A stretch of DNA of 64,000 bases from Malus domestica (GCF_042453785.1 NC_091673.1:11441501-11505500); one strand, 5' to 3'; shown: positions 1 through 10,368, numbered from the stretch's first letter. Translations and numbers: made by a program. Notes: a model not told the origin generated them from the letters alone.

Positions 1-306
1 AAACAAAACAAAATGAAAGCAGTAAAGATAAGGGTGTAAAATTGCAAATCTGATTGGGTTAGCGATTCCAAAGTCTCCCTTCGTTGAATGCTTGGGTTGC
101 CTCCCAAGAAGCGCTTGATTTAACGTCTTTAGCCGGACGCATCTTTCCTTTAAATTTCCCTCAGCTCCATTTGTGCCTAAAATCAAAGAAAGAAAAATAA
201 ATCAAATATCAAAAGTAAAATACACAAACACCAATATAAACATAAACAAAAACAAAAATAAAAGGATTAGCAAAGTTACTAATCCCCGGCAACGGCGCCA
301 AAATTT
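1..306 (-). mobile_element. LTR retrotransposon internal region, PBS side (partial)
   Basis: On the minus strand the bases directly inside the LTR read TTTTGGCGCCGTTGCCGGGG, the leader/PBS-type sequence common just inside the 5' LTR of plant Ty3-like elements. The rest of the segment is A-rich leader and contains a tract whose complement reads GCGCTTCTTGGGAGGCAACC, recurrent in such leaders. No gag or pol reading frame is visible; the element continues beyond the left edge of the window. Confidence 0.65.
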
Positions 307-2197
307 GATGCGTAAAATAAGTTCACACACAAAATTAAACCCTCTTTTTGTCAATTGTAGTATAAGTATAAGTAGGGTATCGTTCTAGGCCGGGGATTAG
401 GAGGGCTTGCTAAAACCTCTTAAAAACATAAAAAACAAAGTAAAAAATATTAAACAAGACTCAAGGACACAAAACTAGGCTAAAAACTCTAATAATTCGA
501 AACACACTTAAAATGACTCAAAATAATAAAAACAATCAAAATAGACACTAGGAATTGAAATGGACGGAAATTGAATTAAAAGACTAACAACAATGAAAAC
601 TAACTAAATAATATAATTTAATAATGGGGGGTTTGGTTTTGATGAGAAGTAAATTAAACTTAAATAAATTACAGAATTGACAAAAACATGAAATTAAGGT
701 GAAAGGATAGGTGATGGATTAGCTAGAGGGTTCTTCTCCACACATGACACATATGCAACCTAAATTGATTTTCAGTTGTTCTTTCAATAAGTTGTGAATC
801 TCAACACTTCAGATTAACCGTGAACATCACTTTTTTAATCTTCAAGTTTTCCTTAAGTTATTGAATTGGACGGGAAAACGCATACAACAATTCAAAACAT
901 TCTTCAAAAGTCCCCTACGTGAAAAGCACAATAGAGATACAATCAAAGATCATTAAACTTTGTGAAAACTATAAGCATTGACGAGGCATTCGTAACTATG
1001 AAAAGCATGATACTCTTGCCAAGAATTTACTTAACACGATTGTAGATAACAACCTTCACTACTTGTGAATATAAGTTCATAACGATTAGGTGAAATTCAT
1101 TTATATTCTAGCATCAAATTCATGCATGTAAATTAAGTATGCATCCTTAATCGACATACAAAAATAAGTTATCAATCAAGCAGTTAAGCAAATTAAATCA
1201 CAACTTAGAAATCACAACTGAAGGTAATCAATTCATATTACAAATATATCATGGCTTTGAATTAACCTCTAGCCAAAATCAATTTATTTACACATTATTA
1301 AAAATAGAAATAAAATAGAAGTTTTAGAAAGATTTAACCGAGAGAGAGAAGGCTTGCAGCTTCTGTCCACCTGACGTTGTCTCTGTCCTCCTCCCATCCG
1401 CGCTACTCTCTTCTAACCTCTCTGACCTCCCTCTATTTTCTTTCTATTTTCTGTCCCTCACGCTGCCCAAAGGCAGCTTTCTGCTCTCCAATTCCTGTTC
1501 CGTGTGCTTTTCTTCACACGCTGCCAAGGCAGCCCTCTCTCCTTTGCTCTCTCCACTCTCACGCTGCCCAAAAGGGCAGCTCCCTGTGCTCCCTTCTGCT
1601 TTCCGTCTCTCCCTGACCCCCCAGCTGCCAAAGCAGCTTTTCTTTCCCTTCTTTTTTTTCTATTTTCTGTTGGTCTCTTTTATTCCCTCCGCGTGGACTC
1701 CTCTTTTTTCTTTTTTTTTCTTTTTTTCTCTGGCCAGCTGCAAAGGCAGCCCTTTCCATCCCCTTTCACGTGCTCTCCTCTCCCTCTATTCACGCCTACT
1801 ACTCTCTGCCTTGCTGCAAGAGGCAGCTTCCTATTCTTTATTTTTTATTTTTTTCCACCTTATTTCTCTGCAGGTTCTCTCCTCTCCCTTGGATTCTTTT
1901 TCCGTCCGTTCCTTTCTTTTCTTCTACAAAACAAAACAAAACCATCATGATGATGTTTCAAACATCATCACGACTTATCATTATTAAATATAATTTTTAA
2001 TTTAATTTAAAAGCTGATCTACACAGACAGTTTTGACGAATTTATTACATAAAATTTCACTTGTTCTATTTTTATTTTCTTTGCATAACAAATCCTATAA
2101 ACACAAAAATAACGTAAATAGCTCAAAAATATAAGGAACTAACTAAGAAAAGACGAGTGAATTCGAAGTAAAAATATATATAAATATGATCTGATCA
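307..2197 (-). mobile_element. Complete 5' LTR (about 1.9 kb) of a minus-oriented LTR retrotransposon
   Basis: The forward strand runs from TGATGCGTAAAATAAG to ATGATCTGATCA, i.e. TG...CA ends, and abuts the PBS-like sequence at its left. Its middle (about 780-1290) is strongly similar to the solo LTR at 20898-22925, including the stretch around TTGACGAGGCATTC and the CATGGCTTTGAATT motif, so both belong to one family. The pyrimidine-rich block 1370-1920 gives several long open frames, but they are low-complexity and not credible genes. The matching TSD lies outside the window. Confidence 0.7.
1462..1827. repeat. Six short GCTGC...GCAGC palindromes in a polypyrimidine tract
   Basis: Small inverted repeats of the form GCTGCC-AA-GGCAGC occur at 1462-1477, 1520-1533, 1563-1580, 1624-1637, 1737-1750 and 1813-1827 inside the LTR. 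Each can fold into a 5-7 bp GC-rich stem with a loop of a few bases. Loop sequences differ while stems are kept. Function unknown. Confidence 0.7.
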
Positions 2198-3240
2198 CCC
2201 ACCATCGAGGAAGTAGGAAGAACCAGTAGTGTGATTGAGATATGAGGTTTTGATAGAAAGTGAAGGAGAATGGCGCCGTCGTCAAGAAGGGGTGTTTCGG
2301 ATTAGCCACCTCAGCAGCCACTGCGGAGGCGAATAACTCGAACCCAGACTGCCGGGAACCTCGGGGAGACGGCTTTCGACAATGAGATTGTGCCATCGTC
2401 CCTTGTCGAAATCATCCTCATTCTTCATGTTGCCAATAAAGTCGAAACCAACAATCCTAGAGTTGCTTAGCTCTCTCTGAACTCCCACGTCCATGGCAGA
2501 CCCAACCGACGTCTCAGCCGGAATGTGCACACCACTTGCCTTGCCGTGACGGAGCCTGAAGTTTCGGCTCTCGAGCTCTCCGTCGGAGTTCCCCTGGACA
2601 GGTTGCCGTCGTCCAAGGCACAGGTTGCCGTCGTCCAAGACACAGGTTGCCGTCGGAGTTTCCCTGTCAGAGTTTCCCTGAAGTTCCACAGGCCGGAGTT
2701 TCCCTGGATAGTTTCTCACAGATGGATAAAAGTCCTGATCAAACAAGGGGTCAAGGCAACGACGAATCCTTTAAAGTATACATTATCTATCTGTCGTACT
2801 TCGAAGCTATTATCACAATGAGCAGAAGCTAGACTCGAAGAACAGAGAGCTGCTGATGTGGGCTCTGGTCAAGGTGGATCTCAAAACTCAAAATCTGCAG
2901 AAGAACATCAATCAAGAAAAACAAGTGTTGTCACTTTAGAGAAAAGGAATACAGAAAGCAAAAGCAATGAGCGGGGAGATCAAGAAAAGCAAAAGATAAG
3001 CTTCCTATTAATTCTATCATGATTCCTTTTGTCTGCCAGGTGGAGAGACATAAAGAAAAGCAAGAAAAGCAAGTGGGTGGTGTCAAGGCTATCCAGGCAG
3101 CTGTTACGTTTTACAGGAGAACATGCAGGAAATGGAAAAGAGAAAGTAAAAGCAAAAGCAATAGCAGAAAGCAAAAGAAGATAAAAAGAAGCAGACATAA
3201 TTGCGATGCTGATGGCCTGCAGAATAAGGAATTATAAGCA
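2198..3240. other. Unassigned segment with possible gene-derived sequence
   Basis: No gene is recognised. The block 2260-2720 is GC-richer than its surroundings and has an open frame on the minus strand (2282-2746, 154 codons) with no identifiable domain. It holds three short tandem copies of a CAGGTTGCCGTCG-containing unit (about 2608-2660). The block 2830-3230 is purine-rich and unremarkable. It could be the interior of a non-autonomous retroelement or a captured gene piece; neither can be shown. Confidence 0.3.
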
Positions 3241-3448
3241 TGACCCATTGAGCAAAGGGTCAGATTTATTTTTGAATGATGTAATTTATTTTTTGTATCT
3301 TTCGGAGATATCTGTATAAACCTCATCAGAGGGTAAAAAAAAAACGGCAAGCCCAAAATAATGGGTTGCAATGTCATGTGGAGGGCAAAGGCCCATATGC
3401 TCAAAAGAGCTAGGCCTTATGGCTCCAAATTTATTCGGCATCCTGCCG

Positions 3449-3586
3449 CTATTATCACCAACCAGGTGATCAAAAGTACGCACAGTACTACAAAAAATTA
3501 TTCGGCAGCCAGGCCCTCTATTATCACCAACCAGGTGATCAAAAGTACGTCCAGTACTTCAAAATTATACATAAGCATCACTCATG
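3449..3586. repeat. Two-copy 69 bp direct repeat with a palindromic core
   Basis: The unit begins CTATTATCACCAACCAGGTG and contains TCACCAACCAGGTGA, an interrupted palindrome, followed by TCAAAAGTACG and CAGTACT. Copies begin at 3449 and 3518. It leads directly into the next tandem array and looks like LTR or leader expansion of the retroelement cluster. Confidence 0.6.
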
Positions 3587-3775
3587 TCAATCATACATAA
3601 ACATTCATAAGCATCACTCATGTCAATCATACGTAAACATTCATGACCATTATTCATGTCAACATTCATGAGCATCACTCATGTCAACATCCATGAGCAT
3701 CACTCATGTCAACATTTATGAGCATCACTCATGTCAATCAACATAAACATTCATAAGCATCACTCATGTCAATCA
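3566..3775. repeat. Tandem array of about 25-36 bp units (CATAAGCATCACTCATGTCAA)
   Basis: About seven degenerate copies of AAGCATCACTCATGTCAA, some followed by TCATACATAAACATT, are arranged head to tail. Unit length alternates between about 25 and 36 bp, so it is a slipped minisatellite and not a CRISPR array. The region has no credible coding potential. Confidence 0.75.
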
Positions 3776-3912
3776 GCTTCAAAAACTTCATTTACAGAAC
3801 TCCAGCTTCAAAAGCTTCATTTACAGAGCTCCAGCTTCAAAAGCTTCATTTACAAAAGCACTAGCTTCATTTACAAAAGCACTAGCTTCAAAGCTTCACT
3901 TGCAAAGCTTCA
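3776..3912. repeat. Tandem array of AGCTTCAAAAGCTTCATTTAC units
   Basis: About five copies of a 20-30 bp unit based on AGCTTCAAAAGCTTCA follow the previous array without a gap. AAGCTT recurs throughout. Confidence 0.7.
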
Positions 3913-4035
3913 CCTACAAAGCTTCAGTGCAGGGTATACAAATACCGTATCCGAACAACCGCCACTTCGGCCCATACATGGATTCAATTTGAAGTCTCCA
4001 GCCAACAGACTCTATTGACTGAAGACTTGGGGGAC

Positions 4036-4440
4036 TACACTATGTACCATATATTGGGCCTCACGAAAAATACTTGGGGGACTTAGCCCATTATTCATGT
4101 ATTGAGGAGCGAGCCTTTATTCTATAAAAGGGACTCCCTCACTTTCATTAGAGAGCACCCATTATTCATGTAATGAGGAGCGAGCCCTTATTTTATAAAA
4201 GGGACTCCCTCACCATCATTAGAAGGCATCGTCACCTGTTGAGCAACCGCCTCGCCGCGAGCATCAACTCTAGCCCATCATTTATGTATTGAGGAGTGAG
4301 CCTTTATTCTATAAAAAGGACTCCCTCACCATCATTAGAGAGCATCGCCGCGAGCATCAACTCTAGCCCATCATTTATCTATTGAGGAGTGAGCCCTTAT
4401 TCTATAAAAGGGATTCCCTCACCTTCAAAGCCGAGCCAAC
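4036..4440 (+). repeat. LTR-derived array of TATA-box promoter modules
   Basis: The sequence before it (3978-4035) matches the region preceding the LTR at 6881, including the purine-rich ACTTGGGGGACTAC, so a divergent LTR start lies near 4036. From about 4087 a module of CCCATTATTCATGTATTGAG, then GAGCGAGCC and TTATTCTATAAAAGGGACTC, is repeated at about 4087, 4148, 4267 and 4367. Each carries the same TATA box CTATAAAAGG as the LTRs at 4580 and 6881. The promoter part of the LTR has been amplified in place. Confidence 0.65.
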
Positions 4441-4579
4441 CGAGGCAACATAAGCCACAAGCAGACCAGCCTCTCAACATGTGCTACTTCTAGTTGAGCA
4501 TCATTTCAGATTGAGCATCGCCTCATATCGAGTATCAGTTGAAGACGACATCTAGTTACGTCGGCCCACACATGGACTG

Positions 4580-4924
4580 TGTTTATACCATATTTAGGGC
4601 CTCGTATTTAGATCTCGTACAAATACTTGGGGGCTTAAATGTAATTATGTAATAAAGGAAAGGGCAAATATGTAATAAGTGAGGAATCCTTATTCTATAA
4701 AAGGACCCCTCACCCTCACAATGAGAGGAGGCCAATTCCTAAGGCTCCACACCCTCTCAAAGCTCTCACTTTCATTCAGAGCTCTCTTTTCCTCATAAAT
4801 ATAATCAGTGTGGACGTAGCCCAAACCTTGTGTGAACCACGATACATCTTGTGTTATTTACATTACATGCAGATTCACGGTCGGATTTACGTTGTTTCAA
4901 GACCTTTGGTTTTGTGCATCAACA
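4580..4924 (+). mobile_element. LTR 1 of a small retroelement (TGTTT...CAACA)
   Basis: Begins TGTTTATACCATATTTAGGG and ends TTTTGTGCATCAACA. It has a TATA box (CTATAAAAGGA near 4695) and downstream CT-rich sequence with CTCTCAAAGCTCTCAC. Two more copies follow at 6490-6820 and 6881-7261, and an inverted relative is at 44026-44573. It is directly followed by a PBS-like leader. Confidence 0.75.
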
Positions 4925-4944
4925 TTTGGTGCCGTCTGTGGGAA
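4925..4944 (+). other. PBS/leader of the small retroelement
   Basis: TTTGGTGCCGTCTGTGGGAA directly follows LTR 1. A TGGYGCCGTCTGTGGGAA sequence is typical of the primer-binding leader of plant Ty3-type elements, so the element reads left to right. Confidence 0.7.
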
Positions 4945-5297
4945 TCGACACGAAAAGTTATGTCGGTTCTCTTTCATTTTTTTCAGCTCCACCGTGAATC
5001 CGCAGAAACCCAAGAACCCAGAAAACCTTCGTAGACTCTGCAGTTTTAAGAAACCATCCAAAAACCCATTTTCCATCTTTCTATCTTGTTTCTGGGGTTG
5101 TGTGCTTTTTAGTCATTGAGATCTGCATCAAGATGGGTTGTCCTATTTTCGTCATTGGCTTGTCCTGTTTTCTCCCACCTCGCCAGAAAAAGAGCAGCCA
5201 GTCATGACAAGCCCCTAAAATCAAACACCTTCCAATTCCGGTGTCAAAATCTTCAGCTTCATTAGAGTTTGGCTCGGTAGCCTATTACGTTTGAGTC

Positions 5298-5636
5298 ATG
5301 ACAAGCCTCGTGGACCCGCAATACCCGACCAAGCCAGGTGCAGTCGCACGGGCCGCAGATGAAAATAGCAATTCAACCCTCGCAGCACTCCGACAACGAC
5401 CGGTTCAGCGGTGATTTCTCTACATACGGCTCGATTCAGCGGCATCGTTTTGGGTCCAACGATCGATCCCGCCGCTCCTTCTCCATCGAGCACTGCACCA
5501 TCAGCCTCGTTTTCCTCATTTCCCGTTGTCGACTTCCCATATTCTCCTCCATCGTCGTCCCCGGTGAAGAAGCAAATTACGCATTTCGATCAGCTGGCTT
5601 TCAGAGCTTCTCATGGCCAGAACATGAACGCATCCA
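5298..5636 (+). pseudogene. Coding-like sequence captured inside the retroelement (unidentified)
   Basis: GC-rich, codon-like sequence in the retroelement interior, unlike the AT-rich flanks. An ATG at 5298 opens 38 codons (MTSLVDPQYPTKPGAVARAA...) before a stop near 5412. A second frame from 5411 (84 codons) is rich in Pro, Ser and Ala. I recognise no family, and the frames are short and overlapping. It may be one or two gene pieces upstream of the protease fragment. Confidence 0.35.
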
Positions 5637-5925
5637 ACAAGTTCGATCTCTCACCACTCAGCTAGATCTAGCCGTTAGAGGTATCGCCAAGTCGGACTTT
5701 AAACCCATGGAAACCGACATCGGGTTACAGCTCGATGCGGATGGTTTTGAGGGCCCCATCATTTTCAAGACGAGTCATGGTAGTGGCGAGTATTTCTCCC
5801 GAGTCGGGATTTGAAAACCATTGAGTCAGGCCTCCATGGTGCTTGACATTGAGAGTGACATCAGCTGGGTGCAGTGCACACCCGGTGCCGATTGCTACCA
5901 ACAAGCCGACCCTATATTCGAAAAT
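5637..5925 (+). pseudogene. Fragment of an A1 aspartyl protease (ASPG/nucellin-like)
   Basis: The frame shows QVRSLTTQLDLAVRGIAKSD, then GSGEYFSRVGI, then after an in-frame TGA at 5812-5814 MVLDIESDISWVQCTP and DCYQQADPIFE. Plant A1 proteases of this group have EYFSRVGIG and VLDTGSDVxWxQCxPC at the first active site. Here the DTGS catalytic motif reads DIES and the frame is stopped, so the piece is dead. It covers only the propeptide-to-first-active-site part (under 100 codons of about 480) and sits between LTRs, so it looks captured. Family assignment is confident from motifs; the exact parent gene is unknown. Confidence 0.75.
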
Positions 5926-6097
5926 ATGGATGCGAATAGCGCTCATGTCCTGGAGCTTCACATATCTGAGATAGAACAGTGAGATAGAAACATAGATATG
6001 GAAGCTTCACAGCTCTCTCACTGTCCTTGAAGTCGTGGTATTTGTCCCGTCTACGCAAATCCCGGCTCAATCTGATGTTTAAAAGCGTCTTAGAGGC

Positions 6098-6303
6098 CTC
6101 ATTCCAAAAGATCTTGTTGACAGACTGTCATCGCTTCGCAATCAGATTGTCTTGGTTGCAGAGGATACTGGTGGATCTACTATATCTAAACTGCGGCGAG
6201 CATTGGAGGAGTACTTGTCTGTTTTAATTGGGCTCACTAAGAAAGAATATGGTCTGGAAAGATTGGTTGAATTCAAGTGGAAATGTTTGGAGGATGGAAA
6301 ACA
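6098..6303 (+). pseudogene. Fragment of a plant BRO1-domain protein
   Basis: An open frame reads LIPKDLVDRLSSLRNQIVLV, GGSTISKLRRALEEYLSVLI and VEFKWKCLEDGKQ, matching the N-terminal part of plant BRO1-like (endosomal-targeting) proteins. The fragment stops exactly at CAG|GTAAAT, a good splice donor, after which homology ends. The captured DNA therefore appears to include an exon/intron border. Only about 70 of roughly 400 residues are present, with no start or stop of its own. Confidence 0.65.
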
Positions 6304-6435
6304 GGTAAATGGACCATAAAAAAACTAGCTGATCTAGCAGTTGAGGAAGGCATCAGTGCTTTGAAGGACTTTATACCCTACAATGGGGTCTTGAACTTGG
6401 AGGGCGTTCACAGGCCACTGCTAACGTGCAGATGA
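6304..6435 (+). pseudogene. Third short coding-like fragment in the retroelement
   Basis: After the BRO1 piece a frame from about 6306 (KWTIKKLADLAVEEGISALK...) runs some 43 codons to a TGA near 6433. It has coding-like composition but I do not recognise it. It could be another captured exon or ordinary sequence open by chance. Confidence 0.3.
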
Positions 6436-6489
6436 GGGGGAGTCGGGTTTCTTCTCGGGCTAGGGTTCAGTTTCAAAATTTCCAGGTGG

Positions 6490-6820
6490 TAGTGGCCTCG
6501 TATTTAGATCTCGTACAAATACTCGGGGGACTTAAATGTAATTATGTAATAAAGGAATAGGCAAATATGTAATAAGTGAGGAGTCCTTATTCTATAAAAT
6601 GACCCCTCACCCTCACAATGAGAGGAGACCAATTCCTAAGGCTCATCACCCTCTCAAAGCTCTCACTCTCATTCAGAGCTCTCTCTCCCTCAGAAATATA
6701 ATCAGTGTGGATGTAACCCAAACCTTGGGGTGAACCACGATACATCTTGTGTTGTTTACATTACATGCAGATTCACGGTCGGATTTATGTTGTTCCAAGA
6801 CCTTCGGTTTTGTGCATCAA
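6490..6820 (+). mobile_element. LTR 2, 5'-truncated copy
   Basis: Nearly identical to LTR 1 from GGCCTCGTATTTAGATCTCG to GTGCATCAAC, but it lacks the first ~13 bases (TGTTTATACCATA) and begins directly after the captured gene fragments. A TATA box (CTATAAAATG) is present. LTR 1 and LTR 2 are closer to each other than to LTR 3, so they probably bound the gene-carrying element. Confidence 0.7.
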
Positions 6821-6880
6821 CTGACTGAATTTCAAGTCTCTGGCCAAAAGACTCTCTTGACTGAAGACTTGGGGGACTAC
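6821..6880 (+). other. Retroelement 3' internal tail with polypurine tract
   Basis: TGACTGAATTTCAAGTCTC to GACTTGGGGGACTAC immediately precedes LTR 3, and the same sequence precedes the divergent LTR start at 4036. The G-rich ACTTGGGGGAC is the likely polypurine tract. Confidence 0.6.
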
Positions 6881-7261
6881 TGTTTGTACCATATTTAGGG
6901 CCTCCGTATTTAGACCTCCTATAAATACTTGGGGAACTCAAATGTAATTATGTAATAAGTGAAAGGGCAAATATGTATTAAGTGAGGAGCCCTTATTCTA
7001 TAAAAGGACTCCTCACTCTCCTTATTAGGGGAGGCCAATTCTTAGGCCTGAGATCCCCAAAGCCTCTCACCCTCTCAAAGCCTCTCATATTCATTACAGA
7101 GGCTCTCTCCCTCACAATCCTCTCAGAGAAATACAATAATTAGTGTGGATGTAGCCCAAGCATTGGGGTGAACCACAATACATCTTGTGTTATTTACTTT
7201 CTTACAGATTCACAGTCGGATTTACGTTATTCCAAGACCCTTCCGGTTTTGTGCATCAACA
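6881..7261 (+). mobile_element. LTR 3 of the same small retroelement family
   Basis: Starts TGTTTGTACCATATTTAGGG and ends TGTGCATCAACA, 381 bp, with the TATA box CTATAAAAGG. It is somewhat longer and more diverged than LTRs 1 and 2. No clear TSD joins it to LTR 1, so the cluster is probably made of two insertions or a recombination product. Confidence 0.7.
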
Positions 7262-7743
7262 TTGTCCATTCATAATATAATCCCTAAATTAGTACCACTA
7301 TGATCTTCTCCATAATAGGATTACGAGACATGCTTGGTGATAATTATATGAAACCAAATATGTTCTCAAATGCACGAGTAGACATGGTTTTAGTGATAAT
7401 TTTATGATACCCGCAATATTGTAATCGGTCTTTTTATTAATAACTAGCCCCTTATTACCCACTTACGCGTGTGGTAATTGATTTTATTTATTTATTATGT
7501 TTATGTATTAGTAATTTTTTTGTTGTCAAATATAGTAATATTAATTTCATCAAGTAAACTACCCACATAGTGGGTGTTTTGTTTGAAATTTTCAAAATGA
7601 TCTAGTTTTACTATTTTACCCTGGTTAATTAAATTGTTTTGTTGTGAAATTCTTAATTGGCGGGGGGCATTTTTGGCATTTTGAATGTGTCACCTTTTTA
7701 GTCTTCTCACTTTATATAGAAGGCATTTTTTGAATCACGGCGT

Positions 7744-8187
7744 GCTACATGCGACTTACATGTTTTAAATGTATTTATATGCGTAAATTGACAAAAGGAA
7801 CGTTAAATATTTAAAGTAAATGAATAATCTTGGATTATGTTAGAAGAAACCCCTCATAAACCAATTAAAGCAGCTAAATTCATATAATAAAATCGGTCTC
7901 TATAGAATTTACATTAAGAATAGAGAAAATAATATTTAATAAACAATTGATTGAATCACATTATTGCTACATGCGACTTACATGTTTTAAATGTATTTAT
8001 ATGCGTAAACTGACAAAAGGAAAGTTAAATATTTAAAGTAAATGAATAATCTTGGATTATGTTAGAAGAAACCCCTCATAAACCAATTAAAGCAGCTAAA
8101 TTCATATAATAAAATCGGTCTCTATAGAATTTACATTAAGAATAGAGAAAATAATATTTAATAAACAATTGATTGAATCACATTATT
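7744..8187. repeat. Two nearly identical 222 bp direct repeats in the Helitron
   Basis: Copies 7744-7965 and 7966-8187 both begin GCTACATGCGACTTACATG and differ at about two positions (for example GGAACGTT versus GGAAAGTT). They are much more alike than the following units, so this duplication is recent. Confidence 0.85.
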
Positions 8188-9560
8188 GCTAGCTCATTTG
8201 AGGCTAAGCCCACCCCCTCCTCCTTAGTGTAGATAATATCGTTTGTTAAATAAAAACAATCATTTGACAACTACTTTAATCATATTATTATCCGCGTGCG
8301 AAATACATTTTTTATAACCGGCATTACATTTCTCTTAAGACGTTTTGAACGTGTTTAAAAATAGAGAAAATAATATTTAATAAACAACTTATTGAATCAC
8401 ATTATTGCTATCCCATTGTGAGACTAAACTCACCCCCTCCCACTTAGTGTATATAATATCATTTGTTAAAAAAAACACAATAATTTGACAACTAATTTAA
8501 TCACATTGCGTGCGAAAAGATCTTTTTATAACCGGCATTAAATGTCTCTTAAGATGTTTTGAACGTGTTTAAAAATAGAGAAAATAATATTTAATAAACA
8601 ACTAATAGAATCACATTATTGCTAGCCCATTGTGAAAAGCTAAGCCCACCCCCTCTCCCTTAGTTTAGATAATTTTGTTTGTTAAAAAAAAAAATCGTTT
8701 GACAACTAATTTAATCACATTATTATCTGCGTGCGAAAGACTTTTTTTATAACCGGCATTACATGCCTCTTAAGATGTTATGAACGTGTTTAAAATAGAG
8801 AAAATAATATTTAATAAACAACATATTGAATCACATTATTTCTAGCCCATTGTGAGGGTAAGCTCAACCCCCTCTCCCTTAGTGTAGATAATATCGTTTG
8901 TTAAAAAAAAAAATCATTTGACAACTAATTTAATCACATTATTATCCGCGTGTGAATGACCTTTTTTATAACCAGCATTACACGCCTCTTAAGATGTTTT
9001 GAACGTGTTTCAACATGGAGAAATTGAATCACATTATTACTAGCCTATTGTGAGGTACTAATTAAAAACAAAAAAACAAAAAAAACAAACAACCAAACCA
9101 CAAAAAAATTAATTATTAAAAAATACTATTAAAATGATGAAAATACCCATCCCCCTTAGTGTAGATAATATCGTTTATTAAAAAAAAAACTATTTGACAA
9201 TTAATTTAATCAGATTATTATCAGTGTGCTAAAGACTTTTTTTATAACCGGCATTATACACCTATTAAGATGTTTTAAATGTGTTTAAAAATAAAGAAAA
9301 TAATATTTAATAAATAACTGATTGAATCACATTATTACTAGCTCATTGTGAGACTAAGCCCACCCCTCCTTACTGTAGATAATATTGTTTGTTAAAAAAA
9401 ATAATCATTTGATAACTTATTTAATCACATTGTTATCCGTGTGTGAAAAACCTTTTTTGATAACCAGCATTACATGTCTCTTAAGATGTTTTGAACGTGT
9501 TTAAAAATAAAGAAATTGAATCACATTATTGCTAGCTTATTGTGAGGTATTAATTAAAAA
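8188..9560. repeat. About seven diverged 200-220 bp tandem repeats with a SINE-tail-like block
   Basis: Units start near 8188, 8407, 8621, 8841, 9038, 9337 and 9528, each at TGCTAGCCCATTGTGAGGC or a variant. They continue with CCACCCCCTCCCTTAGTGTA, GATAATATCGTTTGTTAAAA, ATAACCGGCATTACATG and AATATTTAATAAACAAC. The CCCATTGTGAGGCTAAGCC...ATATCGTTT part resembles the 3' part of the SINE at 24191-24275. The fifth and last units carry A-rich insertions. Confidence 0.75.
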
Positions 9561-9794
9561 AAAGCACCAAAAAGTAAATTATTAACGAAATACAATTAAA
9601 ATTATGAAATGCCCTTATCTTATTTGATGCATTATTTTGGAATGCCCTTGAAGTTTTTTGTTTTGGGGGCATTTTTGTTCAAATATTTTTGTTGAAGCAT
9701 GGTGACACCAAATCACTATTCACTTTTTCCATTGTCTTTATATATAATAGAGAGATAGAAATAGATATACTCTAAATATAAACCTTCCCACTCA

Positions 9795-9882
9795 GTACTA
9801 CGGTTTGATGGTATTCCGTTTCACTTGAAAGTGAGAGGTTTTAGGTTCAAATCTCATGGATGACGAATTCTATACCAAATTA
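9795..9882 (+). mobile_element. 5' part of a tRNA-derived SINE (split by CACTA)
   Basis: Contains a pol III B-box-like GGTTCAAATCT (9844-9854) and runs to GATGACGAATTCTATACCAAATTA. The missing 3' part resumes at 24191 after the CACTA element (GGTTGCCCATTGTGGC). The two together give a SINE of about 170 bp. Confidence 0.7.
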
Positions 9883-10368
9883 CACAAACTTCAGCGCAAA
9901 GTGTATATCCATCGCACAAACTTTAGTGCGACAGAAACTTTGTCGCGCAAAGATCGTGAAGAAAGACTTTGCGCAACGAAAAACATCATTGGTTGCAAAA
10001 ACAATATGCGACGGTTTACCCTTCGTCGCACAAATTTTTTAGGAGCGAATGTTTTCGTCGTACAAAATACAAGGATACATACATGGGACGACTATTATTC
10101 GTCTCTCTAAACTTTGTGTGACAAAACCTAGTTTGTCGCTTGAGTTTTGTCTGATGAAGGTTTTCATCACACAAAAATATTTTTTTTTAATTTATTTTTA
10201 CGTTCTGTTTTTTAAATTTTGTAATAGAAATAAATTGCATTTTTTTTTTTGTAATAAAATTAAATTGCAATTAAAAAATCTAATGACGAAAAAATTAATA
10301 TATTTAAATTAATATAAATGTATGTACTATGTACAAGAAAAATGTTTAAAAAGTAAGGAAGTAAAAAA

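Larger units (their letters stand above)
7444..9755 (-). mobile_element. Non-autonomous Helitron
   Basis: On the minus strand the element begins TCTCTCTATTATATATAAAG (5' TC end, at 9755) followed by ACAATGGAAAAAGTGAATAG, a start typical of plant Helitrons. It ends GGGGCTAG (CTRR) at 7444. A hairpin with arms ATTACCAC/GTGGGTAAT lies about 10 nt before the CTAG. It is flanked by host A on the 5' side and T on the 3' side, as expected. No Rep/helicase gene is present, so it depends on another copy. About 1.8 kb of its 2.3 kb is tandem repeat. Confidence 0.75.

Noticed and set aside
1377-1987. Several overlapping open frames of 79-161 codons
   Set aside because: They lie in the polypyrimidine tract of an LTR, are dominated by Ser/Leu/Phe/Pro and overlap in several frames. 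No domain.
3566-3775. Regular short repeats, CRISPR-like at first sight
   Set aside because: Repeats abut with no unique spacers, unit length varies and the context is a plant retroelement.
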